The translations under genes were made by a program, and so were the position numbers. Positions 42,831 to 54,640 of a stretch of 64,000 nucleotides of DNA are shown piece by piece. Source of the stretch: Molossus alvarezi (taxonomy: Eukaryota > Chordata > Mammalia > Chiroptera > Molossidae); assembly GCA_037176705.1 (NCBI GenBank), contig CM073887.1, positions 27,779,501-27,843,500 on the forward strand. Reading direction: 5' to 3'. The stretch's first letter is position 1, and each line of letters opens with the position of its first letter. Under the pieces are notes generated by a model. It was not told the DNA's origin. It saw only the letters and a list, made by a program, of their open reading frames with translations, and ran no database searches.

Positions 42831-44321
42831 TTTGCAAATAACAAATACAGTTTTGTGGTTTACATTCACAACACACAGTAGAAATTCTTTACTTCCCCTC
42901 TGCTCACTTTTTGTTTCCCTAAGTATATGAGTTTCTTCTTGGAAAAATACCCTTTTCTTTTTTTTTGTAAAGCTGCCCCAAATTTTTAAATAAATCAGTT
43001 CTCATGAACTCTTATTCTTCTCATCATCTCTTCTTCTGCCCTCCTCTTCTTGCCACCATTTTGAACTTACTCTATTACACTCAGAAGAGGAATTAAACAC
43101 TCCTATTTTGTTCCTGTTATCCTTGCCATTAATAGCTCTCTGTGGCTCCTATGGATGAGCTGCAGGGAACATTATCTACTTGAGTCTCTCTAAAATGCAT
43201 CCCACTCATAATGTATACCCATTTACTCCTCCTTTTTCTGTGATTGAGAGTTCATAGCTGTCACTGTGATAAACACTTTAGCATCAATTTAACTGAACAT
43301 TACATGTCCCTATTTTATGTCCCTATTTTATGTCCCCAACAAGTACTGACATCCCACTTGTTTAAACTTCAATAAAATCCAGTGGTGGCTTCAACATATA
43401 AATTGTGGGAGGAGACACAATTCAATCCATAAGATGAAGATTGAATAAAATTATATATATAAAGTGTTTTATCAAAATAGCTTCCTAATAGAAAACAATC
43501 TGTTATCTTATTGTTATTTTTCCACACCTTTGTATTATTGGTGTATCTGAAGGCTTCTGAAAGGTAGTGTTGCTCATTTTTATGTCCTCTTCTTTTATAG
43601 CATGGGGCTTTTGCAGACTCCAGGTACTGAATATTTGATAAACTCTTTTTAGTTCTATATATAGATTAGATTCTGTATATCTAATAAAGTTGATGTTTCT
43701 ATGACTAAACACAAAACTGTAAGTGTCTACTCTAGTAAGTCTCTGAAATGAGGGAAAATAGTGTGAATGAAATTATCTATCAGATTTTTCTGATTTCAGC
43801 TGTATGTAGTGTTTGGTTGGTCAAGAGAAATATCTAATGTGAGGTGCCAGGAACACATTGGACAAGTAAGCACACCAAGTGGAACCAGTATTGGAAAAAG
43901 TATGCCAACTAGAGAGAGATAGAAAAGGGATGGAGAGTTAATTTATCATTTGCTCGAGTGAAGCATAATCCATAAGGCACACAGAACTTAAGTATTCACA
44001 AAGGACATGTCATTGACAGATTTATCTTACAGTCTCTTCCTTTGTCTAACACCTCTTCAAAACAAAACAATTTATTGAGCCCAGTAGTCCTATTATTCTG
44101 GAGGTTTATAAGGTTAGACTGTATGGAGTTTTGTGAGCAACATGGCATGAAGTGGGGTACATGTTTATAGCATGGGGGTTATAAGCTTGAGGGTTGATGA
44201 CTCTGAGTTAGAAGAAAAGAGAGGATAAAACATTGTGTTAGGTTTTTTTGTTTTTGTTTTTTAACGTCAAGAAGAAAAGAACTTACCTCTAAATTTGTTA
44301 GATGTTGTCTTTTTATAACTG
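42831..44321. other. Unassigned DNA, about 1.5 kb
   Basis: No gene recognised; the 69-codon frame 43503-43712 has no recognised domain. A local tandem duplication of 'CTATTTTATGTCC' sits at about 43310-43335. Confidence 0.4.
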
Positions 44322-44475
44322 GGGCCGTGTTTCTCATCTCTGGTTATATATTAGATACCTAAAAGCTATGCTCAGCTCCACTCCAAATCAATTGAATTGT
44401 CTCTGGTGGTGGCCCCACTGGCAGCCAGGGTTGAGACCATTGTTAGACCAGAAATTTTCTCTGTGGCAGTCAATT
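44322..44475. mobile_element. MER5-like hAT MITE
   Basis: The ends are imperfect inverted copies: left 'GTGTTTCTCATCTCTGGTTA' and right 'GGCAGCCAGGGTTGAGACCA', whose complement reads 'GGTCTCAACCCTGGCTG'. The middle 'AATCAATTGAATTGTCTCTG' fits MER5-type hAT-Charlie MITEs. Confidence 0.65.
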
Positions 44476-44642
44476 AGGGTAGTGATAGCTGTAGGTTATG
44501 CACATTACAGAATGGCAACTGAAACTGGCTTAATTCATCTCCAAAGAGTTGACCATCTTAAACCTGCTAGTTACTTTAGAGTAACTAAATCCATGCAAAC
44601 GTCTGGACTTAGGTCCATATACTTATTTCAGGGGTCACATAG

Positions 44643-44667
44643 AATACACACACACACACACACACAC
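44643..44667 (+). repeat. (CA)n microsatellite
   Basis: About 12 CA dinucleotides. No associated element identified. Confidence 0.9.
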
Positions 44668-46380
44668 CTTGAGGGTCACATAGAGTCACCATTCTTGAAA
44701 AAAGCAGAAAACTTAATAGTACAAACTTGATAAACTGTGATCGACCTAATATTGTAGCTATGCATCTTAATCATATAGATCAGCCAATGTTGTTGGGTGG
44801 ATGATGCACAGGGATGGCAGGACTTGGGAGGAATGTGATCATCTTCTTCACCATGGAAGACTAGACTCTGAATTTAATTAAATACAGATTTACTGTCTAT
44901 TGCTAATATTTTTGCTGGAAAAAAAATACAGATTTTACCTTTAAATACTAAAAACACAGTGCCTATTGTATAGAAAGGCTTCAGTAGGTTTCTGTCTTTT
45001 TTTTTTTTTTTAATGAATTAACCATTTGAAATGAATAATTGCTAGCCTTTCAGTGACTACATACTTGATTTTTATAATCTCATTTATATTGGCTAATAAA
45101 TACTAAAATATTTTCCAGATCCCATGGGTTAGAATTTGTCTACATAAATCTGAAATGTCATTGTTTTTCACCATTAATAAAAGCTTAGGCTTTAAAGATA
45201 ACAATTCCCCAGAATAATCAAACTAGAGCTATTAAGTTGAGCAAGAAGAATGATGAAAAATAAATTTAGACATTCTTTAAATACATATTACAATCACAGG
45301 GCTACAGTAATTTTTGAAGTCAAAACAGAAATGGGTTATTAAATGTTGGTGTAAAATTATCAAAACATGAGCCCCCAACTATATTTCTTTGAAATAGTAA
45401 TGCTTTACACATTGTAGAAACTCGTTTTAACAATTGCATTCAATGGCAAAGAACTCTAAGACTCAAAAGTAAGATTAACTACAGTCCCTAGGATAGAAGA
45501 TGATTAAAGCTCTCACTTAGGAAGAGGGGGGTCCCACCCTTACTTAGCTGTGTAACAGAAACTGGAATGCGATCTCCTAACCTCCATTGAGATGGTTTTG
45601 CCTTCTAAGTCCAGGCTACTTTCTTTGAAAAAGTTTTCTCTCTCGCTTGTTCTCTGGCTCAATTTCTTGCTTTTATTCTGGCTTTTGCTTATATTGTTCA
45701 AAACATAAAAATATAGATGTTTAAGAAATACTGTTTCTATTTTAAAAAGTTAAGAATTTTAATTTTTTTGTATTTTCCTTCGGAACCTATTGATAATTAA
45801 TTTTAATTAATTTAAAATGTACCACAATTATTTTGTTCCTGTATTTTATTAAATATTTTCAATTTTATACATTATTTTATGTGTTTAACCTACATATTTC
45901 ATTTATAGCTATTCCATGTTTTTCCAAAATTATTTAAGTTATCTTGCAACTAGTTATTAGGTCACAGTAAAGTTTAGCCTAATACAATGTAAATTTTTAA
46001 AAAATGTTAGAAAGAAAAAAGAAAAGTACAAAATGGAACTGGCAATTCATCATAACACAAAATCAAATATTTTTCATATGGTTGGATTTTCACTGTGGAT
46101 CTAAGGTTTTCAATAGTCACACAAAAGGAAAACTTAAAAGACAAAGTTAAAGGAATAAGGAGATATGTGGATGAGCCTGGGGGTAGCTGGGGGTAGACAC
46201 GTTTGTGTTGACATTCTAAGTAGGCAGCCTCTCATCTGTGCAGCACATTTTAGAGTTTCACTGAGTAACTGCATCAAAATTTTAAGTGAGAATCCACCTA
46301 CTGGTTGATATTTGTGATGTTTCCTTTTTTTTTTTTGGCCTTAGTAAGCAATCCAGTATCTATTTGAAACATTGTTTTTA
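44668..46380. other. Unassigned AT-rich DNA, about 1.7 kb
   Basis: No open frame of 60 codons or more, no recognised repeat. Contains a poly(T) run near 44999-45012. Confidence 0.4.
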
Positions 46381-46860
46381 AAAAAATGAAAATATAATTG
46401 ACAATGCAGTATTATATTAACTTCAGATGTACAGCATAGTGATTCAACATTTATATACCTTATTAGGTGATCACTATGATGAGTCTAATAACTATCTGTT
46501 ATCATACAAGGTTGTGATGGTATTATTGACTATATTTCCTATGCTGTACTTAACACCTTTGTGACTTATTTATTTTATAACTGGAAGTTTTGGCCTCTTA
46601 AACTACTATAAAAAACAGTGTGTAGTTTTCTCAAAAAAATTAAAAATAGAACTACCATATGACCCAATAATTCGTATTCTGGGTATTTATCTGAAGAAAA
46701 TGAAAACACTAACTATAAAACATATATGCACCCCAATGTTTATTGCAGCATTATTTACCATTGCCAAGAGGTGGGAGCAATCTAGTTGTTCATCTATAGA
46801 TAAATGAGAAAAGAATGTGTGATATATATCTATAGAGTTATATCAAGTCATCAAATATGG
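46381..46860 (-). mobile_element. L1: L1 with 5' inversion (twin priming)
   Basis: 46381-46588 is the L1 3' UTR on the minus strand ('AGATGTACAGCATAGTGATT', 'TTATTTATTTTATAACTGGA'). 46592-46860 is the ORF2 C-terminal part on the PLUS strand ('AATAGAACTACCATATGACC', 'CCCAATGTTTATTGCAGCAT', 'TTTACCATTGCCAAGAGGTG'). Neighbouring L1 segments in opposite orientation, with the upstream part inverted, is the mark of twin-primed reverse transcription. Confidence 0.7.
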
Positions 46861-47580
46861 TTTATAATTAGTGACATTTTCTGGAATTATCAGTTTTTCT
46901 TTATTTTAAGGCTATTATATTAAGTACATAAATATTTGGAACTTATATCATTTGGTATCTTTTTTTGTCCAATTGAAAACCTCTCCTCTTTTACTTTAAT
47001 GTAACATTATTTTATTCTGTCTGATGATATTACTTTTGGCATTCTATTTTTTCCCAAGATTCCTGTACCATTTGATCTTAGGTGGGTCTATTATAAGAAA
47101 CATTAGTTGAATTTGTGATATTCTGCACTTTTTTTAATTTTATTTTTTTCCTTTGGAATTTATTGGTGTGACACTGGTTAACAAAATTATCCAGGTTTCA
47201 AGTACACAATTGTACAACACATCATCTGTACACTGTAGTGTGTTCACCACCCTAAGTCAAGTCTCCTTCCTTCACCATTTATCCCCCCCAGTATTCTGCC
47301 CCCCACCTCCCAATCCCCCAGCAATCACCACATTGTTGTCTGTGTCCATGAGCTCTTTTTCAGTTTCTATAGGTGAGTATAAGTCATTTTGAAACATGGT
47401 GTTATTGAAGAGTTTGGACTTATTTCTACCATTTTGATTTTTCCTTTACTTTTTTTACTGCTTTTTCTAATTTCATCTTTTTTTCTATTTGTTGGATTAT
47501 TGCATTTTGCCCTTCACTTATTTTGCAGGTATAATTTATATACTTTTAGGGTCTATATTTAAATTTTTGTTTCTATTTTT
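46861..47580 (-). mobile_element. L1: Old L1 ORF2 remnant, interrupted
   Basis: 'AGGTGGGTCTATTATAAGAA' and 'TTGAATTTGTGATATTCTGC' left of 47119, and 'ATTTCTACCATTTTGATTTT' right of 47392, look like parts of one antisense L1. A younger L1 tail lies between them. Confidence 0.5.
47119..47392 (-). mobile_element. L1: Bat L1 3' UTR fragment
   Basis: 'GGTTTCAAGTACACAATTGT', 'CATCATCTGTACACTGTAGT', 'TTCACCATTTATCCCCCCCA' matches the 3' UTR at 36833-37080. Starts with a T-rich run at the left, as expected for the poly(A) end of a minus-strand copy. Only about 275 bp, no coding part. Confidence 0.85.
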
Positions 47581-47589
47581 AAAATAACT

Positions 47590-47899
47590 TTATATTTTAA
47601 AATAAAGACAAACTTACAGAAATCGCAAATATAGTACAGAGATATTCATGTTCCTATCCCCTAGTTTTCCCTAATGGTAATACTTTTACATAACTATAGC
47701 ACATTATGAAACCCTCAAATTGGCAAATTGGCATTGATGTATATATATGTATATATATATAATCTATATGTATAAATTTAATATATTTATATTTTTATAT
47801 TATTTTTATAAATAATTTAATATTATATATAAATAAATATATATATAAATTTATATATATATAAATAAACTGTAGATTTCATCAGTGTTTGCATGATTC

Positions 47900-47933
<34 letters not shown>

Positions 47934-48120
47934 GTTCTATGACATTTATCGCATGTATACAATTGCATAATCAACACTGTAATCAAGATGCAAGGCTGCT
48001 CTATTCACAAAGGAACTCATCCATGCTATCCCTATATAGTAGCACCACCTTCCATCCCATCCCTGGCTACCACTATCTCTACAATTTTGTGATTAAAAGA
48101 ATGCTATATAAATGGAATTA
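47590..48120 (-). mobile_element. L1: Old L1 3' end (L1ME type) with AT expansion
   Basis: 'ACTTACAGAAATCGCAAATA', 'TTCCCTAATGGTAATACTTT', then 'GTAGATTTCATCAGTGTTTG' and 'AACACTGTAATCAAGATGCA' are old antisense L1ME-type text. An AT-only tract (47735-47875) and a TG array (47902-47931) interrupt it. Confidence 0.65.
47735..47931. repeat. AT-rich low-complexity tract and (TG)n
   Basis: About 140 bases of almost only A and T with many small palindromes (ATATATATAT, AATTTATATAAATT types), then a short spacer and about 15 TG units. Confidence 0.9.
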
Positions 48121-48179
48121 AATAGTCTAAGTGTAATTAATATTCATATTTCCCCCCAAATAAATCAATATACTGAGTA

Positions 48180-49100
48180 TATTATGTAGACTATTGTTTT
48201 TGTAATCCACTGACACTGTCTGTGGAATTTTATTTCTAACTTCTTATTAAAAAATATATTTTTTTGGTATTTGATACCTATTCAAGTATTAAAATAGATT
48301 TTATTAATCTAGTTGCTTTAATTGTTCTTATATCTTTTTATTTCCTTCCAGAAGTTCTTTTCTCCTTGGTGGGATATAGTTGTATTGAGAAAAGGTTTTG
48401 TGCATGGTCTGTATTTCAAGTCTTCAACAGTCTATAGATGTCTTACTGAGTCCATCTCTCTTGAATGAAAGTTGGACTATGAGAGATTCCTAGATTTAAA
48501 TTATTTTCCCACAGCATTGTAAATCATTCTTGTACTTAATTTGTTAAATTATAAGGTTAAAATAGTATATTTTCTTCACTTCAGGATAATGTATCCTTTC
48601 TATTTGATTTCTTTTAGTTTTTTTCCCTTATCCTCATTGTTTTCAAGTTTCATCTGGACCCTATTATTATGACCTCTTGTTTTGTTTTAATCTTTTTTCA
48701 TTATACAGTGGACTTTATCAAATGAAGAACTAGGCCTTCCCTTTTCCCCCTTCTCCTGGCTTTGGAAAATTCTCAGGCCTTATCAGTTCAAATATAGGTT
48801 AATTTACATTCTCACTTACATTATCTTTTTTTTCCCCTTTCTGATGTTACTAAGAGATAGATTTTGGAAACTAACAAATCTGCATTCCCTATTTTCTTCT
48901 TTAGTCATTTGAATTTTTATTAAAAACAATTATTTTTCAATTTGTAACCATTTTTATTAGATAGATTTTTGTTGCATTACCTTCTGTGTTTATTTTATGT
49001 AAACATTTTCCTCCTTTCTCTGAGGATATTAACTTATTTTAATATTGATTGATTGATTAATTCACCTTATTTTATCAAAGTTTTCTAATATATAAAATTT
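48180..49100 (-). mobile_element. L1: Very old L1/HAL1-like remnant
   Basis: 'TCACTTCAGGATAATGTATC' and 'GAAAATTCTCAGGCCTTATC' followed by 'AGTTCAAATATAGG' resemble antisense text of old L1/HAL1 ('gaaaattctcagccattatctcttcaaatat'). Highly diverged; boundaries loose. Confidence 0.45.
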
Positions 49101-49104
49101 GCTG

Positions 49105-49310
49105 ATTCTTTTTGATAGTATTGGTCGCTGGTGATCGACCTCCCACGTGGCCTGGCTCTGGGAGCGGACCTCGTGAGCTGTGGCCATTCAGCACAGATGC
49201 AGGTGCTAAGCACCAGCATTGCGCTAGGAAGGAAGGTGCCTCCCAGTGCGTCCCGGGTCGAAGTTTATTGCTGGGGCCCTGCCTCTTTCCTTTTCCTGGA
49301 ATTACCTCTG
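49105..49310. other. CpG-rich GC island of unknown origin
   Basis: Some 200 bases with at least eight CpG sites and GC content clearly above the surrounding AT-rich DNA. Two overlapping plus-strand frames (49112-49336, 49131-49388) pass through it without a recognised domain. No SINE, L1 or LTR motif recognised. It could be an exon-like piece, a retrocopy fragment, an L1 5' UTR scrap or an unrecognised young insertion. Confidence 0.5.
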
Positions 49311-50700
49311 GTGATATTCTTTTGCTTTTTTTTTAATTTTAAGCATGTATACACATTAGTTAAAAAAAAATTATACTATCTTTTCTGAAGGTTTGATGCA
49401 AGAGGAGAGGAATCCAGCATATGGTTAGTTTTCTTATAAACTAAAGCTTTAGTTATCTTCACGGTAACATTGGCCTAATGCATACTTAATTATGTAGTAA
49501 ACTCTTTTTATTGTATTGCTTAAGTTATTATAGAAGCTATTCATCTCTTTTAGGGCTTTTTTTTAAAATTTTTTTTATTTTACATCCCTATATAGTCAGG
49601 TTTAAAAAAGTTGCAAATCCTCTTGAGGCTTATTCATCATATTATCTCTAGAACAATTTGAGTGTTTCTCTCCCCAACCGTTTATTCTGTGATGGTTTGT
49701 CCAAGATGAATAATATTGATTTTTAAATAATCAAAATAATTTTTAAAAATTATTGGTGCTTTGTGCCTTTTTGGATAAAATTATTTAATTATTTTTACAT
49801 GTCTTTTTCAGTCTTTCTAAAACAGCTATTATTTTATTATTTTGTCAGTTTTGAAATGTATGCTTTTTATAGATTGATTTTCATCCTGTTAAAATTTTAT
49901 GTGTTAGCATGTAGCTATGGTGTGTTGTGTTATTGTCCATGTGGAGATTTCTGCTGAAAGAGTTAGTAAGGCAGTACAGAAATGTTTTTATTTAAGACAA
50001 ATCCTGAATTCTTCAAAATCACTGTGAATTATAAAGGAGGCAGAAATAAAAAAAATTTTGTTCTATCAATGCTACATGAAGTAACTTGCCTTTTCCATCG
50101 TCTTGATACATAGCATGAAAAACCATATCTGTTTACACACTTAGTAAAACAACAGTTTTAAAGTGAACAGTGATCATTGTTTTCTTGTGAATTTCCTTTT
50201 CGGCCTGAGGCTAAAATTTGTCCTCTGTCTGGGTTGTGTGGGATTTGACTAGGAGAAAGGCCAAGAAAGAAAAGCTGCCATGCCAAACCTTGTATTCCAT
50301 TACACACAAGCATCCTCAAATGGTCTCAGTCTCATGGCTGTATCTTTTCTCTGTTGATTAGCACATAAAATGGAAGTAAAACATCGTGAGTTTGAATAGG
50401 GCAAATTAATTATACATTCTATGTTTGAGATGGTGTTGTTGTACCTTAGAACTATGGAAAGAATGGAATTCTCTGCAATGTTAAGCAAAGAGCAAATTCA
50501 AATAGATTGTACTAGGGAAATACATTCTACTAATGCGTAACTCAGAGAAAAGAAGAACATGTCTCATATTAAATATTTAATTTTATGTAAAGGCTAACAC
50601 ATTATTGACCATTTATTTATATTAAATTATTATGCTAGTAATAATTGTTCATGGTAACATATATTTTGATCTTTGTTGTGGGTCTATTAAATGTTAGTAA
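49311..50700. other. Unassigned AT-rich DNA, about 1.4 kb
   Basis: No gene recognised; the 64-codon frame 49763-49957 and 62-codon frame 50300-50488 have no recognised domain. Confidence 0.4.
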
Positions 50701-51470
50701 TGTGGATGAAAAGAGGCCACATACTAAACCTGGCAAGCTCAGGGAAGGCCTGCCTGGTGGCCTTACACACTCAGAGACCTAAAGTAACAGCACAGGATTG
50801 TTATCAGAGAATTGCCTGGACTGCCTTTCTCCATTGCTAGTAGGAATGGGGTTCTTGGGGCACTACTGGAATAATCAATTCCAGAGGCCCCAGTGGGAGG
50901 ATGAGATGTGGTGAAAAGCTTTATTTGTGTGAAGTTATATCCCTCAGTTTGCACAAGTCTTATTTCCTTTAAACCAGTCCTGGAAGATACGCATCTGTGA
51001 ATTCAGCTGAGCTAAGAGCAAGGCCAGTGTCCGGAGTTTCCGTTCCACAGTGGGATTGGGGCTGGTGTGGCATCAGACTAGTTGCCTTGAGCCATGTGAG
51101 TGAGTCTAGGAGTGTGAGGGTCCCGCAAGCCAGGAGTCAGATGCCAGCAGCAAGAGAGAGAACCAAGAGGGGGAACCCCTTTGTTTAGGGTTTAAATATC
51201 AACTCTTCCCTCACTTACAGTGGCCACACTGATTCTGGCCAATGATTTGTTCCCAGGTGTGATTGATAGGCAAGTACCTTCCCAAGTCACCCAGACTTTA
51301 CCAGGTATGTGTCTAAACTGACTCTGTCCAGTCCCTTCCCCCACTGACTTGTGGGGAACAGACCTGAGAATGGTAACTGCAGATTGCTGGCAAAGCAATG
51401 ACATGCCTGTATTGTCTGGCTTCCCCTTGGCTTCTTTCCTGTTAATTAATAACCAGGTTATTACAATGGT
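50701..51470 (-). mobile_element. Endogenous retroviral LTR, copy 1 (minus)
   Basis: Read on the minus strand: TATA-like TATTTAAA (complement of 51191-51198), a long pyrimidine-rich leader with 'GGCATCTGACTCCTGGC', and a poly(A) signal AATAAA (complement of TTTATT at 50920-50925). Landmarks are shared in order with 52838-53430, including the segment around 51210-51460. Left limit uncertain. Old LTR; no viral gene recognised beside it. Confidence 0.55.
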
Positions 51471-51559
51471 ATTAGGATGATCTGAAATTAAAACTTTTTA
51501 ACTAAAAGCGATTCATGGCAAGTAGTCATGTTCTAAGGCAGAAGCCAATCTTTACCTTA

Positions 51560-51995
51560 ACTAAGTCTTTTTGCGTCTAGGATAACATGCCTGATAAACA
51601 TCTCTTTGCAAAAACAAAGTAATTTCCCTTTTCCTCCCATCCCCTAAAATACAGGTACCTCACCAGAGGTGAGATCACAAATCCCCTCATTGTTATTGTT
51701 ATCATGTTAATTGTTGACTGTTAACTCTCCTGTAACCACCTATATGAAAGAAGTATATGTCTATCATTTTACTTTTTATCCAGTCCCGGAGATTTCCCCC
51801 CCTTTGCTTTCTCCTGCCTCCCTAATCTGTCACCAGTGGATTTCATGTAACCCACTTAAGTCTTCTCATTTAACAGTAGTGTATAAAGCAGGATGCAGAA
51901 CTGCCATTTTCTGGAGCATTTTCCCTATCAGTTGAGATTTTGTTCCCAAACGATTGTCCAGTTGGCTCAAATAAACTCACAGAAATTCTCTACAG
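51560..51995 (+). mobile_element. LTR-like element, plus strand
   Basis: TATA-like GTATAAAG near 51881 followed about 85 bases later by AATAAA in 'GGCTCAAATAAACTCACAG' (near 51966-51985), in the order expected for an LTR of ERVL or ERV1 type. Lies between two minus-strand LTR copies. Limits and family uncertain. Confidence 0.45.
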
Positions 51996-52837
51996 GTTTG
52001 AATGTTTCTTACCTTGATAGTAAGAAATCACATCATTCAAGACTTTTCAATGCTCTTTTCCCAAATCAAACAAAAACAAACAGAGGTAGGGAATAATGAA
52101 TTAGCCCAATTAGCACACATTCAGATTCCATTGATTGATGGATTTGAAGGCCTTGATAGATTCTTCCTTGTCTTCATTTCCCTTTTACATTATATTTCTT
52201 TCATTTTTTTGGTGTAGTCAATGTTGTTAAAATGCTTTTTCATCTTATTTCTCTAGATTCCAGCACTTTTTAAAATTGCTTTGGTTGCAATTTTTAGTTT
52301 TAGTTGTAAAAGATAATGCAATTATTAAGTAATTAAAAAAACTAAACTCCAATTTATCATGTTTTATGAGATTTATGATTAATTATTGAACTATTTATTT
52401 ATCAACCTGTGATGAGAAATAAGTTCTCAAAATATAATTACGATAAATATCATTTATTAATATAATGTATGTGATGTTGGTTTTATTAATTAAGAAATCT
52501 TGAAGTGGAAAATTGAGTTACCATTTTTCCTCTAGATTAACTTCTCAGTTTACAAAATGAGATCAAAATAATACTGGAACTATTTGGCCTAGGCAGTATC
52601 AGGGTTTGTCTTTCATATTTTCATATTCACTGCCTCTTCTTGGCTTTGTGAGAGACAAATTCTAAAATCAACACAAATGGAGATCTGTAAGATGTAATAG
52701 TTTATTTGAATATCTCCTCTGAAATGTTTACCTACTATTTTGTTATTGGTGGGGTGCCCTCTGTGTCGCTCTCTGTTACCAGTGGAAGTGAAATTCTTGT
52801 GATGTCACAGGAAAGGACTTTCCTGAGACTCGCAGGG
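51996..52837. other. Unassigned AT-rich DNA
   Basis: No retroviral coding motif was recognised although it lies between LTR-like blocks. Frame 52002-52217 (71 codons) is unremarkable. Confidence 0.4.
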
Positions 52838-53430
52838 GAGGATGAGTAATCTTTATTTTCATGGAATTAAACCCCCAGGTTTCCAATGTCGCATTTTCCT
52901 CCACCCCGCCATGGAAAAGGTCCAATTTTGTTTTCAGTAGGGCAAGAATTAAGGCGACTGCCCAGAGTCTCCACTCCATGTTAAAGCATAGTCTTGTCCA
53001 GTATCCTGTGTGTGGAGCCCACATGGCCATGAGCTATGCGGCTGCTTAAGGCCACATGGTGGGTGAACGTGGGTCATTCAAGAGTGGGTAAGAGAGAAGC
53101 ATGAGCAAGAGAACTCTTTGTCCGGGAACTATCACCAGAAGCTTAACCCTTCAAGATGTTGTGCACTTGCAGTGGCTTACCCCTGCCCCTCAGCAAATAA
53201 TCTTTTCCCAGGTTAGACTGTCAGGCAAGCATCTTCCCTAGTCACACTGACTTCACTGTGCATGTGTCTATCTCCCTCTTTATCCCTTCCCCCAGTCGTC
53301 TGCAGGGAATGAACTGGTGGTTCCCTGGGAAGTGTGAAGCTGTAGTTTCCTGGTGAAGCTGCCTAGATGACCATGCTTGTAATGTCTAGACTCCCCTTTG
53401 CTCTTTTCCTATTATTAATATTAATAACTA
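52838..53430 (-). mobile_element. Endogenous retroviral LTR, copy 2 (minus)
   Basis: Same orientation and order of landmarks as 50701-51470: AATAAA (complement of TTTATT at 52852-52857), 'GAGCAAGAGAACTCTTTGTC', 'ACTTGCAGTGGC', 'AGGCAAGCATCTTCCCTAGTCACAC' type text and 'CCCTTCCCCCAGTCG'. It differs a lot from copy 1, so the pair is unlikely to be the two ends of one recent provirus. Confidence 0.55.
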
Positions 53431-53649
53431 GCTAATTATAATAATAACAACACTATTTTCTTTGATTATTTCTCTCCCTTTATTATTTTAAAGCTGTGTT
53501 TTTTTCCATTATTGTTCTGTAATTTAATGGTTTTCACTATGCATGTCACTCATCCTAAATTTGTCTTGGGTCTGCTGCACTCTCAACACTATCACCTTCA
53601 TTTTACACCCTTCCTCTAGCTCAGTATCAGACTGAACTGATTATCTTTC

Positions 53650-53785
53650 CTGAATCTCACTTGCTAATTGTATGACCTTTGGCAAATCACTTTAACTGCC
53701 TCAGTTTCACTATTAGGGGGTTAAATGCGATAACACAAGTCATAAGCTTAGAATTGTGTCTGGAGGTGTTCAGTAATTGTTCTTT
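53650..53785 (+). mobile_element. MIR: MIR SINE
   Basis: 'TATGACCTTTGGCAAATCAC', 'TTTAACTGCCTCAGTTTCAC' and 'GGTGTTCAGTAATTG' follow sense MIR order. Confidence 0.8.
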
Positions 53786-53819
53786 TGGCCAACTTTTCCT
53801 TCTCTGACCTTCCCTCTTC

Positions 53820-54640
53820 CAGTTTTCCACTTTTGTCAAGAGAATCTCCATCCAGTCACCAAATCATCTTCAGTTTGCTCTTTTCCTTGCCTCCCACGTC
53901 AGTTCCATTCATTCCCATCAGTTCTTATTGCTTTGATCCTAAATAACTGTACTCTGGGTCAGGATCTAATTGCCTGGCCACCATTATAGATGGCGTTTAC
54001 TGTTCTTCCTGACAACTGGCTCTTTCTTATTTAGTTCTTATGCATTGTTAGGGAAAACTTCCTGAGATACACAGTTCTGTTTTTCCTTCCCTTACTAATA
54101 ACTTTTTAGTGGATTCCCCAATGCCTACAAAATAAAGTGCAACTTACATTGTTTTAAATTCAGGACCCTCAATTATGAGGTGTCTAGGCATTATTCTCTT
54201 GATCTTTTCAATTCTCTTTGCACACCTTTCCTCCTATTGCACTAAGTGCTTCGATTGTACAACCACACCATGTTTTTCTTTCTCAGAGTCCTTGTTTTGC
54301 TCTTTCCTGCCTCAGTGCCTCAGAAGGCTTTTCTCCTCATGCCCCCCTGACGAAAGTCAAACACATATTTTAAAGGTATAGTTCAGAGCTTTTTGTCTTC
54401 CCAGTAATTTCAAGTGATTCAATCATGTCTCAGTGTAAATTCCACTTCATCTGTATGTTTCACTACTTTCTGCCTTATATTAGCTATGTGTCCTCTTTGT
54501 CCATTTGTCTTTAAGTTTCTTAATGGCAGAATCCATGTCTTCTTCATCTGGGTAAACCTCCCAAGGAATGTAAATAAAACTCTTCCTATGGTAGTTCATA
54601 GTTATTTGTTGAATAACTGTATGGATATGTTTTGATTTAT
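53820..54640 (+). mobile_element. L2: L2 LINE 3' portion, plus strand
   Basis: 'GTGGATTCCCCAATGCCTAC', 'AAAATAAAGTGCAACTTACA', 'AATGGCAGAATCCATGTCTT' and the end 'CATAGTTATTTGTTGAATAA' follow the sense L2 3' end. Frames 54175-54381 and 54414-54635 are chance within it. Confidence 0.75.

Noticed and set aside
42418..42876. 152-codon minus-strand open frame
   Set aside because: Runs through a VES SINE and the unnamed repeat; chance frame.
44302..44730. 142-codon plus-strand open frame
   Set aside because: Made of a MER5-like MITE, unassigned DNA and a CA microsatellite (His/Thr run).
50701..53430. A complete provirus with paired LTRs
   Set aside because: The two minus-strand LTR-like blocks are too diverged, a plus-strand LTR-like block lies between them, and no gag, pol or env sequence was recognised.
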